Assembly (NCBI RefSeq): GCF_000421525.1
Contig: NZ_ATXE01000003.1
Location: forward strand, 62,001-126,000
Direction of reading: 5' to 3'
Length of the DNA: 64,000 bases
Source: Aestuariimicrobium kwangyangense DSM 21549
GTDB taxonomy: Bacteria; Actinomycetota; Actinomycetes; Propionibacteriales; Propionibacteriaceae
The translations under genes were made by a program, and so were the position numbers. Positions within the stretch are counted from its first letter, which is position 1; the number at the start of each line of letters is the position of its first letter. Positions 37,135 through 46,181 of this stretch are shown piece after piece. Under the pieces are notes generated by a model. It did not search any database, was not told the DNA's origin, and saw nothing but the letters and a program-made list of their open reading frames with translations.

Positions 37135-37752
37135 ATGAGTGGAACTCAGCGCCGCGGTGGCGGCGCAGCTGGTGAGCAGCAGCAGCGTCGCGGCCGTGAC
37201 GACCGTCGTGGCGGACAGCAGCAGCGCGAAGAGAAGAGCCAGTACCTGGAGCGGGTCGTCGCCATCAACCGTGTGGCGAAGGTCGTGCAGGGTGGTCGTC
37301 GGTTCAGCTTCACCGCCCTCGTGGTGGTCGGCGACGGCGAAGGCACCGTGGGTGTCGGCTACGGCAAGGCCAAGGAGGTGCCCGCGGCAATCGCCAAGGG
37401 TGTCGAGGAGGCGAAGAAGAACTTCTTCCGGGTGCCGTTGATCCAGCGCACCATCCCGCACCCCGTGCAGGGCGAGAAGGCTGCCGGTGTGGTCATGTTG
37501 CGTCCGGCTTCGCCCGGTACCGGTGTGATCGCCGGTGGTTCGGCCCGCGCCGTGCTCGAGTGTGCGGGTGTGCACGACGTGCTCGCCAAGTCCCTCGGTT
37601 CGGCGAACGCCATCAACGTGGTGCATGCCACCGTTGCGGCGCTCAAGGGACTCGAGACCCTGGAGGCCGTGGCCAAGCGCCGCGGCAAGTCCGTCGAGGA
37701 CGTGGCCCCTGCAGCTCTGCTGAAGGCGTCGCGGGTGGAGGTGGCTCACTGA
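37135..37752 (+). CDS. rpsE: 30S ribosomal protein S5
   Basis: S5 acts in mRNA unwinding and decoding accuracy. The 205-aa product has [30 protein letters not shown] and the nucleotide-contacting [23 protein letters not shown]. The first ~35 residues are a disordered Arg/Gln/Gly-rich tail, typical of actinobacteria. Its stop shares one base with the rpmD start. Confidence 0.98.
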   Translation: MSGTQRRGGGAAGEQQQRRGRDDRRGGQQQREEKSQYLERVVAINRVAKVVQGGRRFSFTALVVVGDGEGTVGVGYGKAKEVPAAIAKGVEEAKKNFFRVPLIQRTIPHPVQGEKAAGVVMLRPASPGTGVIAGGSARAVLECAGVHDVLAKSLGSANAINVVHATVAALKGLETLEAVAKRRGKSVEDVAPAALLKASRVEVAH

Positions 37753-37934
37753 TGGCACGTCTCAAGGTGACCCAGACCAAGTCTGGCGTGAATCGCAAGC
37801 AGAACCAGCGAGAGACCCTGCGTACGCTCGGTCTCAAGCGAATTGGCGACGTGGTGGTGAAGGAGGATCGTCCCGAGATTCGCGGGATGGTCAAGTCCGT
37901 CGCCCACCTGGTCGTCGTGGAAGAGGTGGAATGA
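37752..37934 (+). CDS. rpmD: 50S ribosomal protein L30
   Basis: A 60-aa L30: [20 protein letters not shown], then [38 protein letters not shown]. It starts within the rpsE stop (TGATG), a clear case of coupled translation, and rplO begins 1 nt after it ends. Confidence 0.97.
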   Translation: MARLKVTQTKSGVNRKQNQRETLRTLGLKRIGDVVVKEDRPEIRGMVKSVAHLVVVEEVE

Positions 37935-37935
37935 C

Positions 37936-38376
37936 ATGGTGTTGAAGCTTCATCACTTGCGCCCTGCCCCGGGTGCCAAGACCGAGAAGACCCGTGTGGG
38001 TCGCGGTGAGGGTTCGAAGGGCAAGACCGCTGGCCGCGGTACCAAGGGCACGGGAGCGCGCAAGAACGTTCCCCAGTTCTTCGCAGGTGGCCAGATGCCG
38101 CTGCACATGCGCATGCCGAAGCTCAAGGGCTTCAAGAACCCGTTCCGCGTCGAGTACCAGGTCGTCAACCTGGCCAAGCTGGGCGAGCTCTTCCCTGAGG
38201 GTGGCACCGTGACCGTCGACGACCTGGTGTCCAAGGGCGCCGTTCGCGCCGGCCACCTGGTGAAGGTGCTCGGCAACGGCGACCTCAGCGTCAAGCTGAA
38301 CGTCACCGTCGACGCCTACTCGGCCTCGGCCAAGCAGAAGATCGAGGCCGCCGGCGGAACCGCCGACACCCTCTGA
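37936..38376 (+). CDS. rplO: 50S ribosomal protein L15
   Basis: L15 is a late-assembly protein that reaches deep into the 50S core. The 146-aa product begins [38 protein letters not shown] and has [20 protein letters not shown]. It is the last gene of the block; a terminator follows and secY, its usual neighbour, lies 15 kb away. Confidence 0.98.
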   Translation: MVLKLHHLRPAPGAKTEKTRVGRGEGSKGKTAGRGTKGTGARKNVPQFFAGGQMPLHMRMPKLKGFKNPFRVEYQVVNLAKLGELFPEGGTVTVDDLVSKGAVRAGHLVKVLGNGDLSVKLNVTVDAYSASAKQKIEAAGGTADTL

Positions 38377-38397
38377 TCAACGTTCGATCCTGATCGT

Positions 38398-38438
38398 CGA
38401 CGACGGCGGTCCCTCCTCGTGGGGGGCCGCCGTCGTCG
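38398..38438 (+). terminator. spc operon terminator
   Basis: CGACGACGGCGG (38398-38409) pairs perfectly with CCGCCGTCGTCG (38427-38438); further pairs inside bring the stem to about 17 bp. It begins 21 nt after the rplO stop. Confidence 0.9.
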
Positions 38439-38463
38439 GCGTTCGGGGTGGTGGAACACCCTT

Positions 38464-38477
38464 GGCGAGCGCTTTCC
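38464..38477. promoter_or_regulatory. LacI-type operator-like site
   Basis: GGCGAGCGCTTTCC has an AGCGCT centre with matching GG and CC ends. Read on the other strand one half is GGAAAGCGCT, a good half-site for LacI/CcpA-type repressors. It lies about 125 nt upstream of the sugar ABC promoter. Only suggestive. Confidence 0.3.
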
Positions 38478-38589
38478 GCGAGGGGGCCGGCGGAGGATGG
38501 TGCGGCGTCCCTCACTTTCTCGACACGACTAGGGGCAACACCCGTGGTCGAAGAAGGTCACGAACGGGACACAATGACGGGGTGGGGGC

Positions 38590-38617
38590 TTGCGTGCGGC
38601 GGCGGCGGCGCTACGTT
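38590..38617 (+). promoter_or_regulatory. Probable promoter of the sugar ABC operon
   Basis: TTGCGT (38590-38595) and TACGTT (38612-38617) are 16 nt apart; the spacer is a run of GGC triplets. The leader would be about 45 nt, ending with GGAGG before the ATG. Confidence 0.45.
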
Positions 38618-38667
38618 GGACCCAGTCCGTGGCGAAGGCGCCATGGAAATCCTGTGGAGGGACATTG

Positions 38668-40035
38668 ATGACCACTCTCAACCGACGCACCCTGTTGGGT
38701 GCTTCTGCCGCCGGGATCTCGGCGGTCGCTCTGACTGCTTGTGGCGGTGGATCGGGCGCAGGACCTGGCGGTGGCGGCACCACTGGCGGTAAGTCCGGTG
38801 ACGCCAAGGCCGACTACATGAAGGCCGAGGGCAACAACTTCGGGGGAAGCATCTCCTGGGGTTCGTGGGCCAACCCGGGTGAGGCCAAGCGCTTCAACGA
38901 GTACGCGGCCAGCTTCAAGCAGAAGTACGGCACCGACGTGAAGTTCCAGGTCGTCTCCGGTGACTACGCCTCGAAGATCCAGACCCAGCTGGTGGGCAAC
39001 GCAGCCCCCGACGTCTTCTACGTCGGTGACAACATGATGGCCAAGCTGGTGGAGAACAACGCACTCGTCGAGATCGGCGAGTACATGAAGTCGTCGGCCT
39101 CGCGCTCGCCGTTCGACCAGCACCTGACCAACCTGCTGGACTGGTGCCAACCCAAGGGTGACGGCAAGTTCTACGGCATGACCGTCGACTGCAACCCGGC
39201 CACCTTCTGGTTCAACCAGGACCTGCTGCAGGAGGCCGGTTACGGCGACGACCCCGCCAAGCGTTTCGAGGGCGGAGCCTGGACCCAGGAGGCCGTCGAC
39301 GAGCTGTTCACCAAGGTGACCGCCAAGGGCAAGAAGGCCCACGTGCTCGAGTCGGGCTACGGCCACTGGCTCTCGTGGATGACCACCTTCGGTGGCAAGC
39401 CCTGGGCCGACAACGGCGACTGCCAGATCGACAAGGACGATGCCTGCATGAAGGCCATCGAATGGATGTGGGGCCACCTCGACAAGGGGACCATGACCTA
39501 CGGTGGTTCGCTCCCCAAGGGCCAGGGCGTCGACGCGCTGTTCTACGCGAAGCAGCTGGCGACCATTCCCTACGGCCGCTGGATCCTGCCGAACCTGAAG
39601 GAGCTGAAGTTCAACTACGACATCGCTCCCTACCCGACGATCGACGGCAAGGAGATCATGCCGACCGTCGTGTACGTGGCCGCCATGGGTGTCAACGCCA
39701 AGGCCAAGAACGTCGACCTGGCGAAGGCGTTCACCGCCATCTACACCGGTGTCGAGGGTGAGAAGGCCCGTCTTGCGGGCGGCGGCAACGCCGTGCCCGC
39801 CGTGAAGGGCCTCGAGAACCTGGTGGAGGAGGACAACCCGCCGCTGCCGAAGCACGCCAAGACGTTCAACGACTTGGCTGGCAAGGGCTACGCCATCCCG
39901 CTCAAGATCGCCAACAACGCGGTCGTTGCCTCCAACCTGGGCACGGTCGTCGACAAGTGGATCAAGGCCAAGGTGTCTGCTGCTGACTTCGGCAAGAAGC
40001 TCACCACCTACATCAACACTGGCAAGGAGTCCTGA
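38668..40035 (+). CDS. ABC transporter sugar-binding lipoprotein
   Basis: A 455-aa family 1 extracellular solute-binding protein. The signal peptide (LNRRTLLGASAAGISAVALTAC) has a textbook lipobox LTAC, so it is anchored to the outer face of the membrane, and a Gly-rich linker follows. The mature part reads as a carbohydrate-binding fold (ISWGSWANPGEAKRFNEYAASFKQKYGTDVKFQVV, DVFYVGDNMMAKLV). ATG at 38668 with GGAGG seven nt upstream. The ligand is not predictable. It leads an operon with two permease genes, separated from them by a hairpin that can raise binding-protein levels over permease levels. Confidence 0.94.
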   Translation: MTTLNRRTLLGASAAGISAVALTACGGGSGAGPGGGGTTGGKSGDAKADYMKAEGNNFGGSISWGSWANPGEAKRFNEYAASFKQKYGTDVKFQVVSGDYASKIQTQLVGNAAPDVFYVGDNMMAKLVENNALVEIGEYMKSSASRSPFDQHLTNLLDWCQPKGDGKFYGMTVDCNPATFWFNQDLLQEAGYGDDPAKRFEGGAWTQEAVDELFTKVTAKGKKAHVLESGYGHWLSWMTTFGGKPWADNGDCQIDKDDACMKAIEWMWGHLDKGTMTYGGSLPKGQGVDALFYAKQLATIPYGRWILPNLKELKFNYDIAPYPTIDGKEIMPTVVYVAAMGVNAKAKNVDLAKAFTAIYTGVEGEKARLAGGGNAVPAVKGLENLVEEDNPPLPKHAKTFNDLAGKGYAIPLKIANNAVVASNLGTVVDKWIKAKVSAADFGKKLTTYINTGKES

Positions 40036-40076
40036 GTCGTTCGTGAACTGAGGTTCACGACGCTGCAAATGTTGCG

Positions 40077-40109
40077 CTACTGGGGGCGAGGATCCCTCGC
40101 CCCCAGTAG
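40077..40109 (+). terminator. Intra-operon hairpin after the binding-protein gene
   Basis: CTACTGGGGGCGAGG (40077-40091) and CCTCGCCCCCAGTAG (40095-40109) form a perfect 15-bp stem with a 3-nt gap. It lies 41 nt after the binding-protein stop and 36 nt before the first permease. Such hairpins act as partial terminators or protect the upstream mRNA. Confidence 0.85.
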
Positions 40110-40145
40110 TGTCACGCCTGACACAACAGAAGGAGGTGCGTTGCG

Positions 40146-41189
40146 ATGACGGAACGTCCCCAAGCCGACGGCGAGGTCGTGGGCGTGCAGCCCGCGGCCG
40201 CAGATGCCGTGACCGAGACCTTGGCGGTGGCCAACAAGGCCAAGGCAGACCTGAAACTGCAGCAGCGCGTCGAGCAGACCGCCGGCGAGACCCACCGCAG
40301 GGCGCTGCGCAAGCGGCGAATGCGCGACAACCTGCATGGCTACGCGTTCATGGCGCCCCAGCTCGTGGGCCTGCTGGCCTTCATGATCGGCCCGCTCGTG
40401 TTCGCCATCATCCTGGCGTTCATGAAGTGGGACGGATTCGGGAACCGGACCTTCATCGGCTTCGGCAACTTCGAGACGGTCTTCCAGAACGAGCAGTACC
40501 GCAAGTCAGCCCTGAACACCTTGTGGTTCACCGCGCTGCAGGTGCCCTCCCTGATGGTCTCCGCGTTCCTCTTCGCGCTGCTGCTGCAGCGGACCGGGCC
40601 CATGAAGAACGTCTACCGCACCGCCTTCTTCGCCCCGCAGGTGACCGCCACCGTGGCCGTCTCGGTGGTCTGGCTGTGGCTGCTGAATCCCGAGATCTCC
40701 CCGCTTACGGCTGGCCTGCGCAAGTTGGGCTGGGCGGCTCCTCCGGACTGGCTGAACGATCCGACGTTCGTGATCCCCGCCGTGGTGCTGGTATCCGTGT
40801 GGCAAGGTCTGGGCTATCAGGTCGTCATGTTCATGGCCGGTCTCGAGAACGTGCCGTCGTCCATGTACGAGGCCGCCTCGATCGACGGCGCCTCAGAGGT
40901 GCAGAAGATGTTCCGCATCACCCTGCCACTGATCTCGCCGACCATCCTGTTCCTGTCGATCACCTCGATCATCGGATCGTTCCAGGTCTTCGACTACATC
41001 TACGTCTTCTTCGACACCACTGCACCGGCCTACGGACGAACCATCGTGTACGAGATCGTGCAGGTGGCGTTCCGTGAGTTCAACTTCGGTGTTGGTGCCG
41101 CCCTGGCGTTGCTCTTGTTCATCGCACTGCTGCTCCTCACGGGCCTGCAGCTGATTGCTCAGAAGAAGTGGGTGTTCTACACAGAATGA
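40146..41189 (+). CDS. Sugar ABC transporter permease (first)
   Basis: A 347-aa MalF-type permease. About 70 cytosolic N-terminal residues precede six membrane segments (GYAFMAPQLVGLLAFMIGPLVFAIILAF and others), and the EAA loop that docks the ATPase is YEAASIDGASEVQKMFRITLPLISPTI. AAGGAGGTG (40130-40138) is one of the strongest ribosome sites in the window. The stop overlaps the next start (ATGA). Confidence 0.95.
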   Translation: MTERPQADGEVVGVQPAAADAVTETLAVANKAKADLKLQQRVEQTAGETHRRALRKRRMRDNLHGYAFMAPQLVGLLAFMIGPLVFAIILAFMKWDGFGNRTFIGFGNFETVFQNEQYRKSALNTLWFTALQVPSLMVSAFLFALLLQRTGPMKNVYRTAFFAPQVTATVAVSVVWLWLLNPEISPLTAGLRKLGWAAPPDWLNDPTFVIPAVVLVSVWQGLGYQVVMFMAGLENVPSSMYEAASIDGASEVQKMFRITLPLISPTILFLSITSIIGSFQVFDYIYVFFDTTAPAYGRTIVYEIVQVAFREFNFGVGAALALLLFIALLLLTGLQLIAQKKWVFYTE

Positions 41190-42121
41190 GTACCGCAGTC
41201 GAAACCCGAACCGAGTCAGCCGTCGATCAGCCCGTCAGGGGTCATCGAATCGGTCGCTCCTTCCGCAACCCCGCCCTGTGGATCATCCAGGTCCTCATGG
41301 CTGTGGCCAGCATCTTCATGGCGCTGCCGTTCCTGTGGATGCTCTTCTCGTCGGTCAAGCCGCTCGACGAGATCTTCCAGCAGCCTCCGAAGCTGTTGCC
41401 GCAGGGGATGCCGTGGCACTGGAAGTGGAGCAACTACACCGACGCCTTCGACCAGGCCTCCGCAGGCGGCGCCTGGTGGAGCTCCGGCTTCCCGTTGGCG
41501 TTCTGGAACAGCTTCTACATCGCCACCTTGGTGACGCTCGGCACCTTGCTCACCAGCTCGATGGCGGCGTACGCCTTCGCTCGCATCCGCTTCTTCGGGC
41601 GCGGATTCTGGTTCATGCTGTTCCTGGCCACCATGATGGTGCCGGCCCAGCTGACCATCATCCCGCTGTTCATCATCATGGGCCAGCTCAAGTGGGTCGA
41701 CACCCACCTGCCCCTGATCGTCCCGCCGATCCTGTTCAACGCCTTCGGGGTGTTCCTGCTGCGTCAGTACGTGCGTGGCATCCCCGTGGAACTGGAGGAG
41801 GCGGCACAGATCGACGGTGCCTCGAGGTTCCGCATCTTCACGCAGATGATCCTGCCGCTGCTCAAGTCACCGATGGTGGCGCTCGGCATCTTCACCTTCC
41901 TGGGGCAGTGGAACAACTTCTTCTACCCGTTGATCTTCCTGAACAGTTCCGACAAGTTCACGCTGCCGCTGGTGGTCAACCAGTTCAAGGGTGCGTACTC
42001 GTCGAACTGGACCGGCATCATGGCCGCGGCGACCCTGTCGGCGCTGCCGCTGCTGATCGTGTTCATCTTCGCTCAGCGTCAGATCGTCGAGGGCATCGCG
42101 CTCTCGGGATCGAAGACCTGA
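41186..42121 (+). CDS. Sugar ABC transporter permease (second)
   Basis: A 311-aa MalG-type permease with six membrane segments and the EAA motif LEEAAQIDGASRFRIFTQMILPLLKSPM. It pairs with the preceding permease. No ATPase gene is in the operon; in actinobacteria a shared ATPase of the MsiK/UgpC type encoded elsewhere usually powers such transporters. No sugar hydrolase or regulator is adjacent either. A strong terminator follows. Confidence 0.95.
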   Translation: MSTAVETRTESAVDQPVRGHRIGRSFRNPALWIIQVLMAVASIFMALPFLWMLFSSVKPLDEIFQQPPKLLPQGMPWHWKWSNYTDAFDQASAGGAWWSSGFPLAFWNSFYIATLVTLGTLLTSSMAAYAFARIRFFGRGFWFMLFLATMMVPAQLTIIPLFIIMGQLKWVDTHLPLIVPPILFNAFGVFLLRQYVRGIPVELEEAAQIDGASRFRIFTQMILPLLKSPMVALGIFTFLGQWNNFFYPLIFLNSSDKFTLPLVVNQFKGAYSSNWTGIMAAATLSALPLLIVFIFAQRQIVEGIALSGSKT

Positions 42122-42133
42122 TCGTCCCATCCG

Positions 42134-42186
42134 CACTACGACAGCAGGGGCCGCACTCAGCCGAGTGCGGCCCCTGCTGTGTAGTG
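42134..42186 (+). terminator. Sugar ABC operon terminator
   Basis: An 18-bp perfect stem (42141-42158 with 42163-42180, loop AGCC) extends through a one-base bulge by CACTAC/GTAGTG. It lies between the permease stop and the convergent HAD gene. Confidence 0.9.
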
Positions 42187-42220
42187 AGGGCGTGGCACCG
42201 GCGCCGGGGAGTCCGCGCCG

Positions 42221-42883
42221 TCAGCCGGCGATCGTCGTGGCGAGCACAGCGGCGGCCACCTCGTCCCAGGTGTCGACCGCCAGTGTCGGCTCCTCCGGCC
42301 CTGCAGGCCAGGGCCGGCCACGGGTGAGCCAGATCGACCTCATGCCGACGGCACGGGCGCCGGCCACGTCGGACTCGGCCGAGTCACCCATCATCCAGTC
42401 GTCTGTGCCGATCGGTTCCCCGACCACTGCGGCCGCCCGCCTGAAGATCTCAGGATCCGGTTTGGACACGCCGGCGGCTTCACTGATCACCCAGCCATCC
42501 ACCATGTCGGCCAGGTGCAGACGTTCGATCTTCGCGGTCTGCTGAGAGGTGGCCCCGTTCGTCACGATCACGACGCGCCAGCCTGCCCCGCGGATCGCGG
42601 ACAAGGCGTCGGCGGCACCCTCCATCAACTGGAGCCGCTCCACGATGCCGGCGCGGAACCGGTCCAGGATCTGCTCCGACTCCTCGGGGCCGAGGTCGAG
42701 CAGCCGGGTGAGGTCGTCCACCGTGTCCTGCTTGCGGCCCAGCCCGTCGCGGTCCGCAGCGACCATCGCGTCGAGGAGGCTGGGGTCGGCCCCTCTTTCG
42801 GCGAGGTAGTCGACGGCCCACGCCCGGTAGGCGCCGGCGCGGTCGGCCAGGGTGTTGTCGAGGTCTACGTAGAAGGTCGGCAC
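42221..42883 (-). CDS. HAD-superfamily hydrolase (YjjG-like)
   Basis: A 220-aa haloacid-dehalogenase-type phosphatase. Motif I is FYVDLDNTLAD (nucleophile and acid Asp), motif II is VIVTNGA, motif III is KPDPEIF and motif IV is MGDSAESDVAGARAVG. The helical cap is inserted after motif I. Members cleave sugar phosphates or nucleotides; the substrate is not predictable here. The start is GTG at 42883 with TAGGCT ending 6 nt upstream, a leaderless arrangement. It follows pntB by 125 nt on the same strand but has this promoter of its own. Confidence 0.9.
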   Translation of the reverse strand: MPTFYVDLDNTLADRAGAYRAWAVDYLAERGADPSLLDAMVAADRDGLGRKQDTVDDLTRLLDLGPEESEQILDRFRAGIVERLQLMEGAADALSAIRGAGWRVVIVTNGATSQQTAKIERLHLADMVDGWVISEAAGVSKPDPEIFRRAAAVVGEPIGTDDWMMGDSAESDVAGARAVGMRSIWLTRGRPWPAGPEEPTLAVDTWDEVAAAVLATTIAG

Positions 42884-43008
42884 TCGGCGAGCCTATCGAC
42901 CCGGGCGGGCTGGCGACCCGGGCAGCCGCATGGGTGGACCGGCGACTGGACTGGCCCGGTGACCGGGGCAGCCGCAGGGGCCGCGGGTCCTCCCCAGGAA
43001 GGGACGGC

Positions 43009-44415
43009 TCAGAGGGCGGCGGTGATGTCGGTGACCCGGTCCTTGGCGTCACCGAACAGCATCACGGTGTTCTCCCGGAAGAAAAGCGGGTTCTGCACCC
43101 CGGCGTACCCGGCATTCATCGAGCGCTTGAACACGACCACGGTCTCGGCCTTCCACACCTCGAGCACCGGCATGCCGGCGATGGGGGAGTCCGGCTCGTC
43201 CAGGGCCGCCGGGTTGACGGTGTCATTGGCCCCGATCACGAGCACCACGTCGGTGTCGCTGAAGTCATCGTTGATCTCGTCCATCTCGAGCACGATGTCG
43301 TAGGGCACCTTGGCCTCGGCCAGCAGCACGTTCATGTGCCCCGGCAGGCGTCCGGCGACGGGGTGGATGCCGAACCTCACCTTGATGCCACGGGCCCGCA
43401 GTTGGCGGGTGAGCTCCGCGACGGGGTACTGGGCCTGCGCCACTGCCATGCCGTAACCGGGGGTGATCACCACCGACTGCGCGTCGCGCAGCAGTGCGGC
43501 CACCTCGGACGCTGACACCTCCCGGTGCTCCCCGTAGTCGCGATCGACCCCGGAGACGGTTGCCCCCTCTCCGAAACCGCCCAGGATCACCGAGATGAAC
43601 GAGCGGTTCATGGCCTTGCACATCAGGTAGCTCAGGATGGCACCGGACGACCCCACCAGGGCACCCGTGACGATCAGCAGGTCATTGCCCAGCATGAAGC
43701 CGGCGGCCGCGGCAGCCCAGCCCGACCACGAATTCAGCATCGACACCACGACCGGCATGTCACCCCCACCGATGGACGAGACCATGTGCCAGCCCAGGGC
43801 GAACCCCAACAGCGTCACCAGGCCCAGGGGCCACAGTCCCTGGCCATGGGGAGCCATCACCAGCCACACGATGGCGGCCACGGAGGCGAGGAAGGCCCCG
43901 AGGTTCAGCCAGGTACGTCCCGGAAGCATCAGGGGACGACCCGCCAGTCGTCCACTCAGTTTGCCGTAGGCGACCACCGAACCGGTGAAGGTGTAGGCGC
44001 CGATCAGTACGCCCACGCCCACCTCGACCAGGTGTGCGGTCTCTGAGCCACCCGTCGAGGCGGCCGTGTCGAGGAAGGAGCTGAAGCCCACCAACACCGC
44101 GGCCAGACCCACGAAGGAGTGCAGCATCGCGATCAGCTGGGGCATGCCCGTCATCTGCACCCGCAGTGCCAACCAGAGCCCGATGGCCGAACCGATCAAC
44201 AACGGGACCACCAGCAGGACGAGCGTGAGCGGGATCCCGCGCTGGGAGTGAGTGAGGGCGTATCCCACGGTGGCCACCCCCGCCAAGGTCATGCCGACCA
44301 TGCCCGCCAGGTTGCCCATCCGTGCCGACTCGTGCCGGCTCAGCCCGGCCAGGGCGAGGATGAACAGCAGCGCCGCGATGATGAAGGTGGTCTGCACCAG
44401 CGATTCGGCGGTCAC
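43009..44415 (-). CDS. pntB: NAD(P) transhydrogenase subunit beta
   Basis: The 468-aa beta subunit of the proton-translocating transhydrogenase, which makes NADPH from NADH using the membrane proton gradient. About eight or nine membrane helices are followed by the soluble NADP(H)-binding domain III from about residue 290 ([65 protein letters not shown]). It starts with GTG overlapping the pntA stop, with AGGAGG seven nt upstream. Confidence 0.97.
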   Translation of the reverse strand: MTAESLVQTTFIIAALLFILALAGLSRHESARMGNLAGMVGMTLAGVATVGYALTHSQRGIPLTLVLLVVPLLIGSAIGLWLALRVQMTGMPQLIAMLHSFVGLAAVLVGFSSFLDTAASTGGSETAHLVEVGVGVLIGAYTFTGSVVAYGKLSGRLAGRPLMLPGRTWLNLGAFLASVAAIVWLVMAPHGQGLWPLGLVTLLGFALGWHMVSSIGGGDMPVVVSMLNSWSGWAAAAAGFMLGNDLLIVTGALVGSSGAILSYLMCKAMNRSFISVILGGFGEGATVSGVDRDYGEHREVSASEVAALLRDAQSVVITPGYGMAVAQAQYPVAELTRQLRARGIKVRFGIHPVAGRLPGHMNVLLAEAKVPYDIVLEMDEINDDFSDTDVVLVIGANDTVNPAALDEPDSPIAGMPVLEVWKAETVVVFKRSMNAGYAGVQNPLFFRENTVMLFGDAKDRVTDITAAL

Positions 44416-45977
44416 TTGGAGGCCTCCTGGGTGTGGCCGGAGCGGAACATGTTGAGCATCTTGCGGGTCACGATGAAACCGCCGGCGATGTTGACCGAGG
44501 CCAGCAGGATGGCGGCCATGGCGACGACCGTGACCGCCCAGTTGGCCGATCCGACCTGTAGCAGCGCGCCGACCATGATGATGCCCGAGATGGCATTGGT
44601 CTCAGCCATCAACGGGGTGTGCAGGGCGTGGGAGACGTTCGAGATGACATAGAAACCCGTCACCACGGCCAGCATCAGCACCAGCCAGTGGGCGAGCAGC
44701 GGCAGGGGCGACACGGCCCCGACCAGGGCGAAGAGCACCAGCACGAGCCCGCCACCGTAGAGGGTGCGCTGATGCTTGCGCCGCGCCAGCACCTGCGGGT
44801 CCTCAACCGGTGCGACCACGGTCGTCCGGGGGACCACGGCTGGTGCCGCGGACACGTGCACGGGGGGCGGCGGCCACAAGACGTCGCCTGCGTGGCTGAC
44901 GGTCATCGAACGGATCACCTGGTCCTCCAGGTCGATCACGACCGCGCCGTCCTTGGCGGGGGTGAGCAGCTTCATCAGGTTCACCAGGTTGGTGCCGACC
45001 AGTTCCGAGGCCTGCCTCGGCAGCCGGGCGGCCAGGTCGCTGATGCCGATCACCGTGACCTGGTTGTCGGAGACGACGATCTCGTCGACCCTCGTCAGGG
45101 CGGCGTTGCCGCCCGTCGAGGCCGCGAGGTCGACGATCACGCTGCCGGGGCGCATCGCCGCGATCATCTCGTCGGTGATCAGCAGGGGAGCGGGCTTACC
45201 CCGCACCTGGGCAGTGGTGACCACGATGTCGGCACGCGCTGACTCGGCGGCGTACATGCGAGCGGCCACCTCGGCCTGTTCGGCACTCATGCCGCGGGCG
45301 TACCCGTCGGAGGAGATCTCGCTGTCGACGGCGTCGACGCGGACGAAGTCGGCTCCCATCGACTCGATCTGTTCGGCCACCTCGGGGCGAACGTCGAAGG
45401 CGCGCACCTCCGCACCCAACGAGCCGGCCGTCCCGATGGCTGCCAGACCGGCGACGCCGGCACCGACCACGAAGACATGGGCGGGTGGCATCTTGCCTGC
45501 GGCCGTCACCTGGCCGTTGAAGACGCCACCGAAGTGCTCGGCCGCCTCGATGATGGCGCGGTAGCCGGCCAGGTTGGCCATCGAGGAGAGCACGTCGAGC
45601 GATTGGGCACGGGAGATGCGCGGGACGGCGTCGAGCGACATGGCCGTCACTCCATCGGCCGCCAGTCGAGCGACGAGGTCCGGGTGCGCCGCGGGGTCCA
45701 GGGTCGAGACCAGCAGGCTGCCGGGGCGGAGCCATCCGAGTTGTTCGTCGGTGGGGCTGTCGACCGAGAACACGATCTCGGCGCGCCAGGCATGGTCGGC
45801 CTCGACCAAGCTGGCTCCGACAGCCTCGTAGGCCGCATCGGGGAAGGCGGCCTGGGCTCCGGCGCCTCGTTCGACGACCACCTCGTGGCCGAGCTTGATC
45901 AACTGGGTGGCCGTGGCTGGGGTTGCCGCCACCCGGGTCTGGGCGGGGCGGATCTCCCGCGGGATGCCGATCAGCAT
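44412..45977 (-). CDS. pntA: NAD(P) transhydrogenase subunit alpha
   Basis: A 521-aa alpha subunit in the one-piece form (not split into PntAA and PntAB). Residues 1 to about 375 are the NAD(H)-binding domain ([52 protein letters not shown]); a Pro/Val-rich linker leads to four C-terminal membrane helices. The ATG at 45977 has AGGAGG at the right distance; the open frame upstream is not conserved protein. The pair pntA-pntB overlaps by 4 nt. It is downstream of the opp ATPase gene, behind that operon's terminator. Confidence 0.97.
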   Translation of the reverse strand: MLIGIPREIRPAQTRVAATPATATQLIKLGHEVVVERGAGAQAAFPDAAYEAVGASLVEADHAWRAEIVFSVDSPTDEQLGWLRPGSLLVSTLDPAAHPDLVARLAADGVTAMSLDAVPRISRAQSLDVLSSMANLAGYRAIIEAAEHFGGVFNGQVTAAGKMPPAHVFVVGAGVAGLAAIGTAGSLGAEVRAFDVRPEVAEQIESMGADFVRVDAVDSEISSDGYARGMSAEQAEVAARMYAAESARADIVVTTAQVRGKPAPLLITDEMIAAMRPGSVIVDLAASTGGNAALTRVDEIVVSDNQVTVIGISDLAARLPRQASELVGTNLVNLMKLLTPAKDGAVVIDLEDQVIRSMTVSHAGDVLWPPPPVHVSAAPAVVPRTTVVAPVEDPQVLARRKHQRTLYGGGLVLVLFALVGAVSPLPLLAHWLVLMLAVVTGFYVISNVSHALHTPLMAETNAISGIIMVGALLQVGSANWAVTVVAMAAILLASVNIAGGFIVTRKMLNMFRSGHTQEASK

Positions 45978-46122
45978 GGAACCTCCTGGACGTCCGGCCG
46001 ACAGGTCGACCCTAGTGGCCGCCAGCGCCGGGGGAGTGGCGGGGTACCCGAATGTGAGGCCCGTCACCGAGGGTGGCCTCACCCGACTCGGGTCCAGCAT
46101 CCGAGGGCATCCCCGAAGCGAA

Positions 46123-46154
46123 CCGGGCCGCCCTCCCGAAGGAGGACGGCCCGG
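46123..46154 (-). terminator. opp operon terminator
   Basis: A 14-bp stem (46123-46136 with 46141-46154; one C-A position that is G-U on the transcribed strand) with loop CGAA. It begins 28 nt after the stop of the opp ATPase gene. Confidence 0.85.
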
Positions 46155-46181
46155 CGGGAACGACTGCACGCAGATCGTGGC

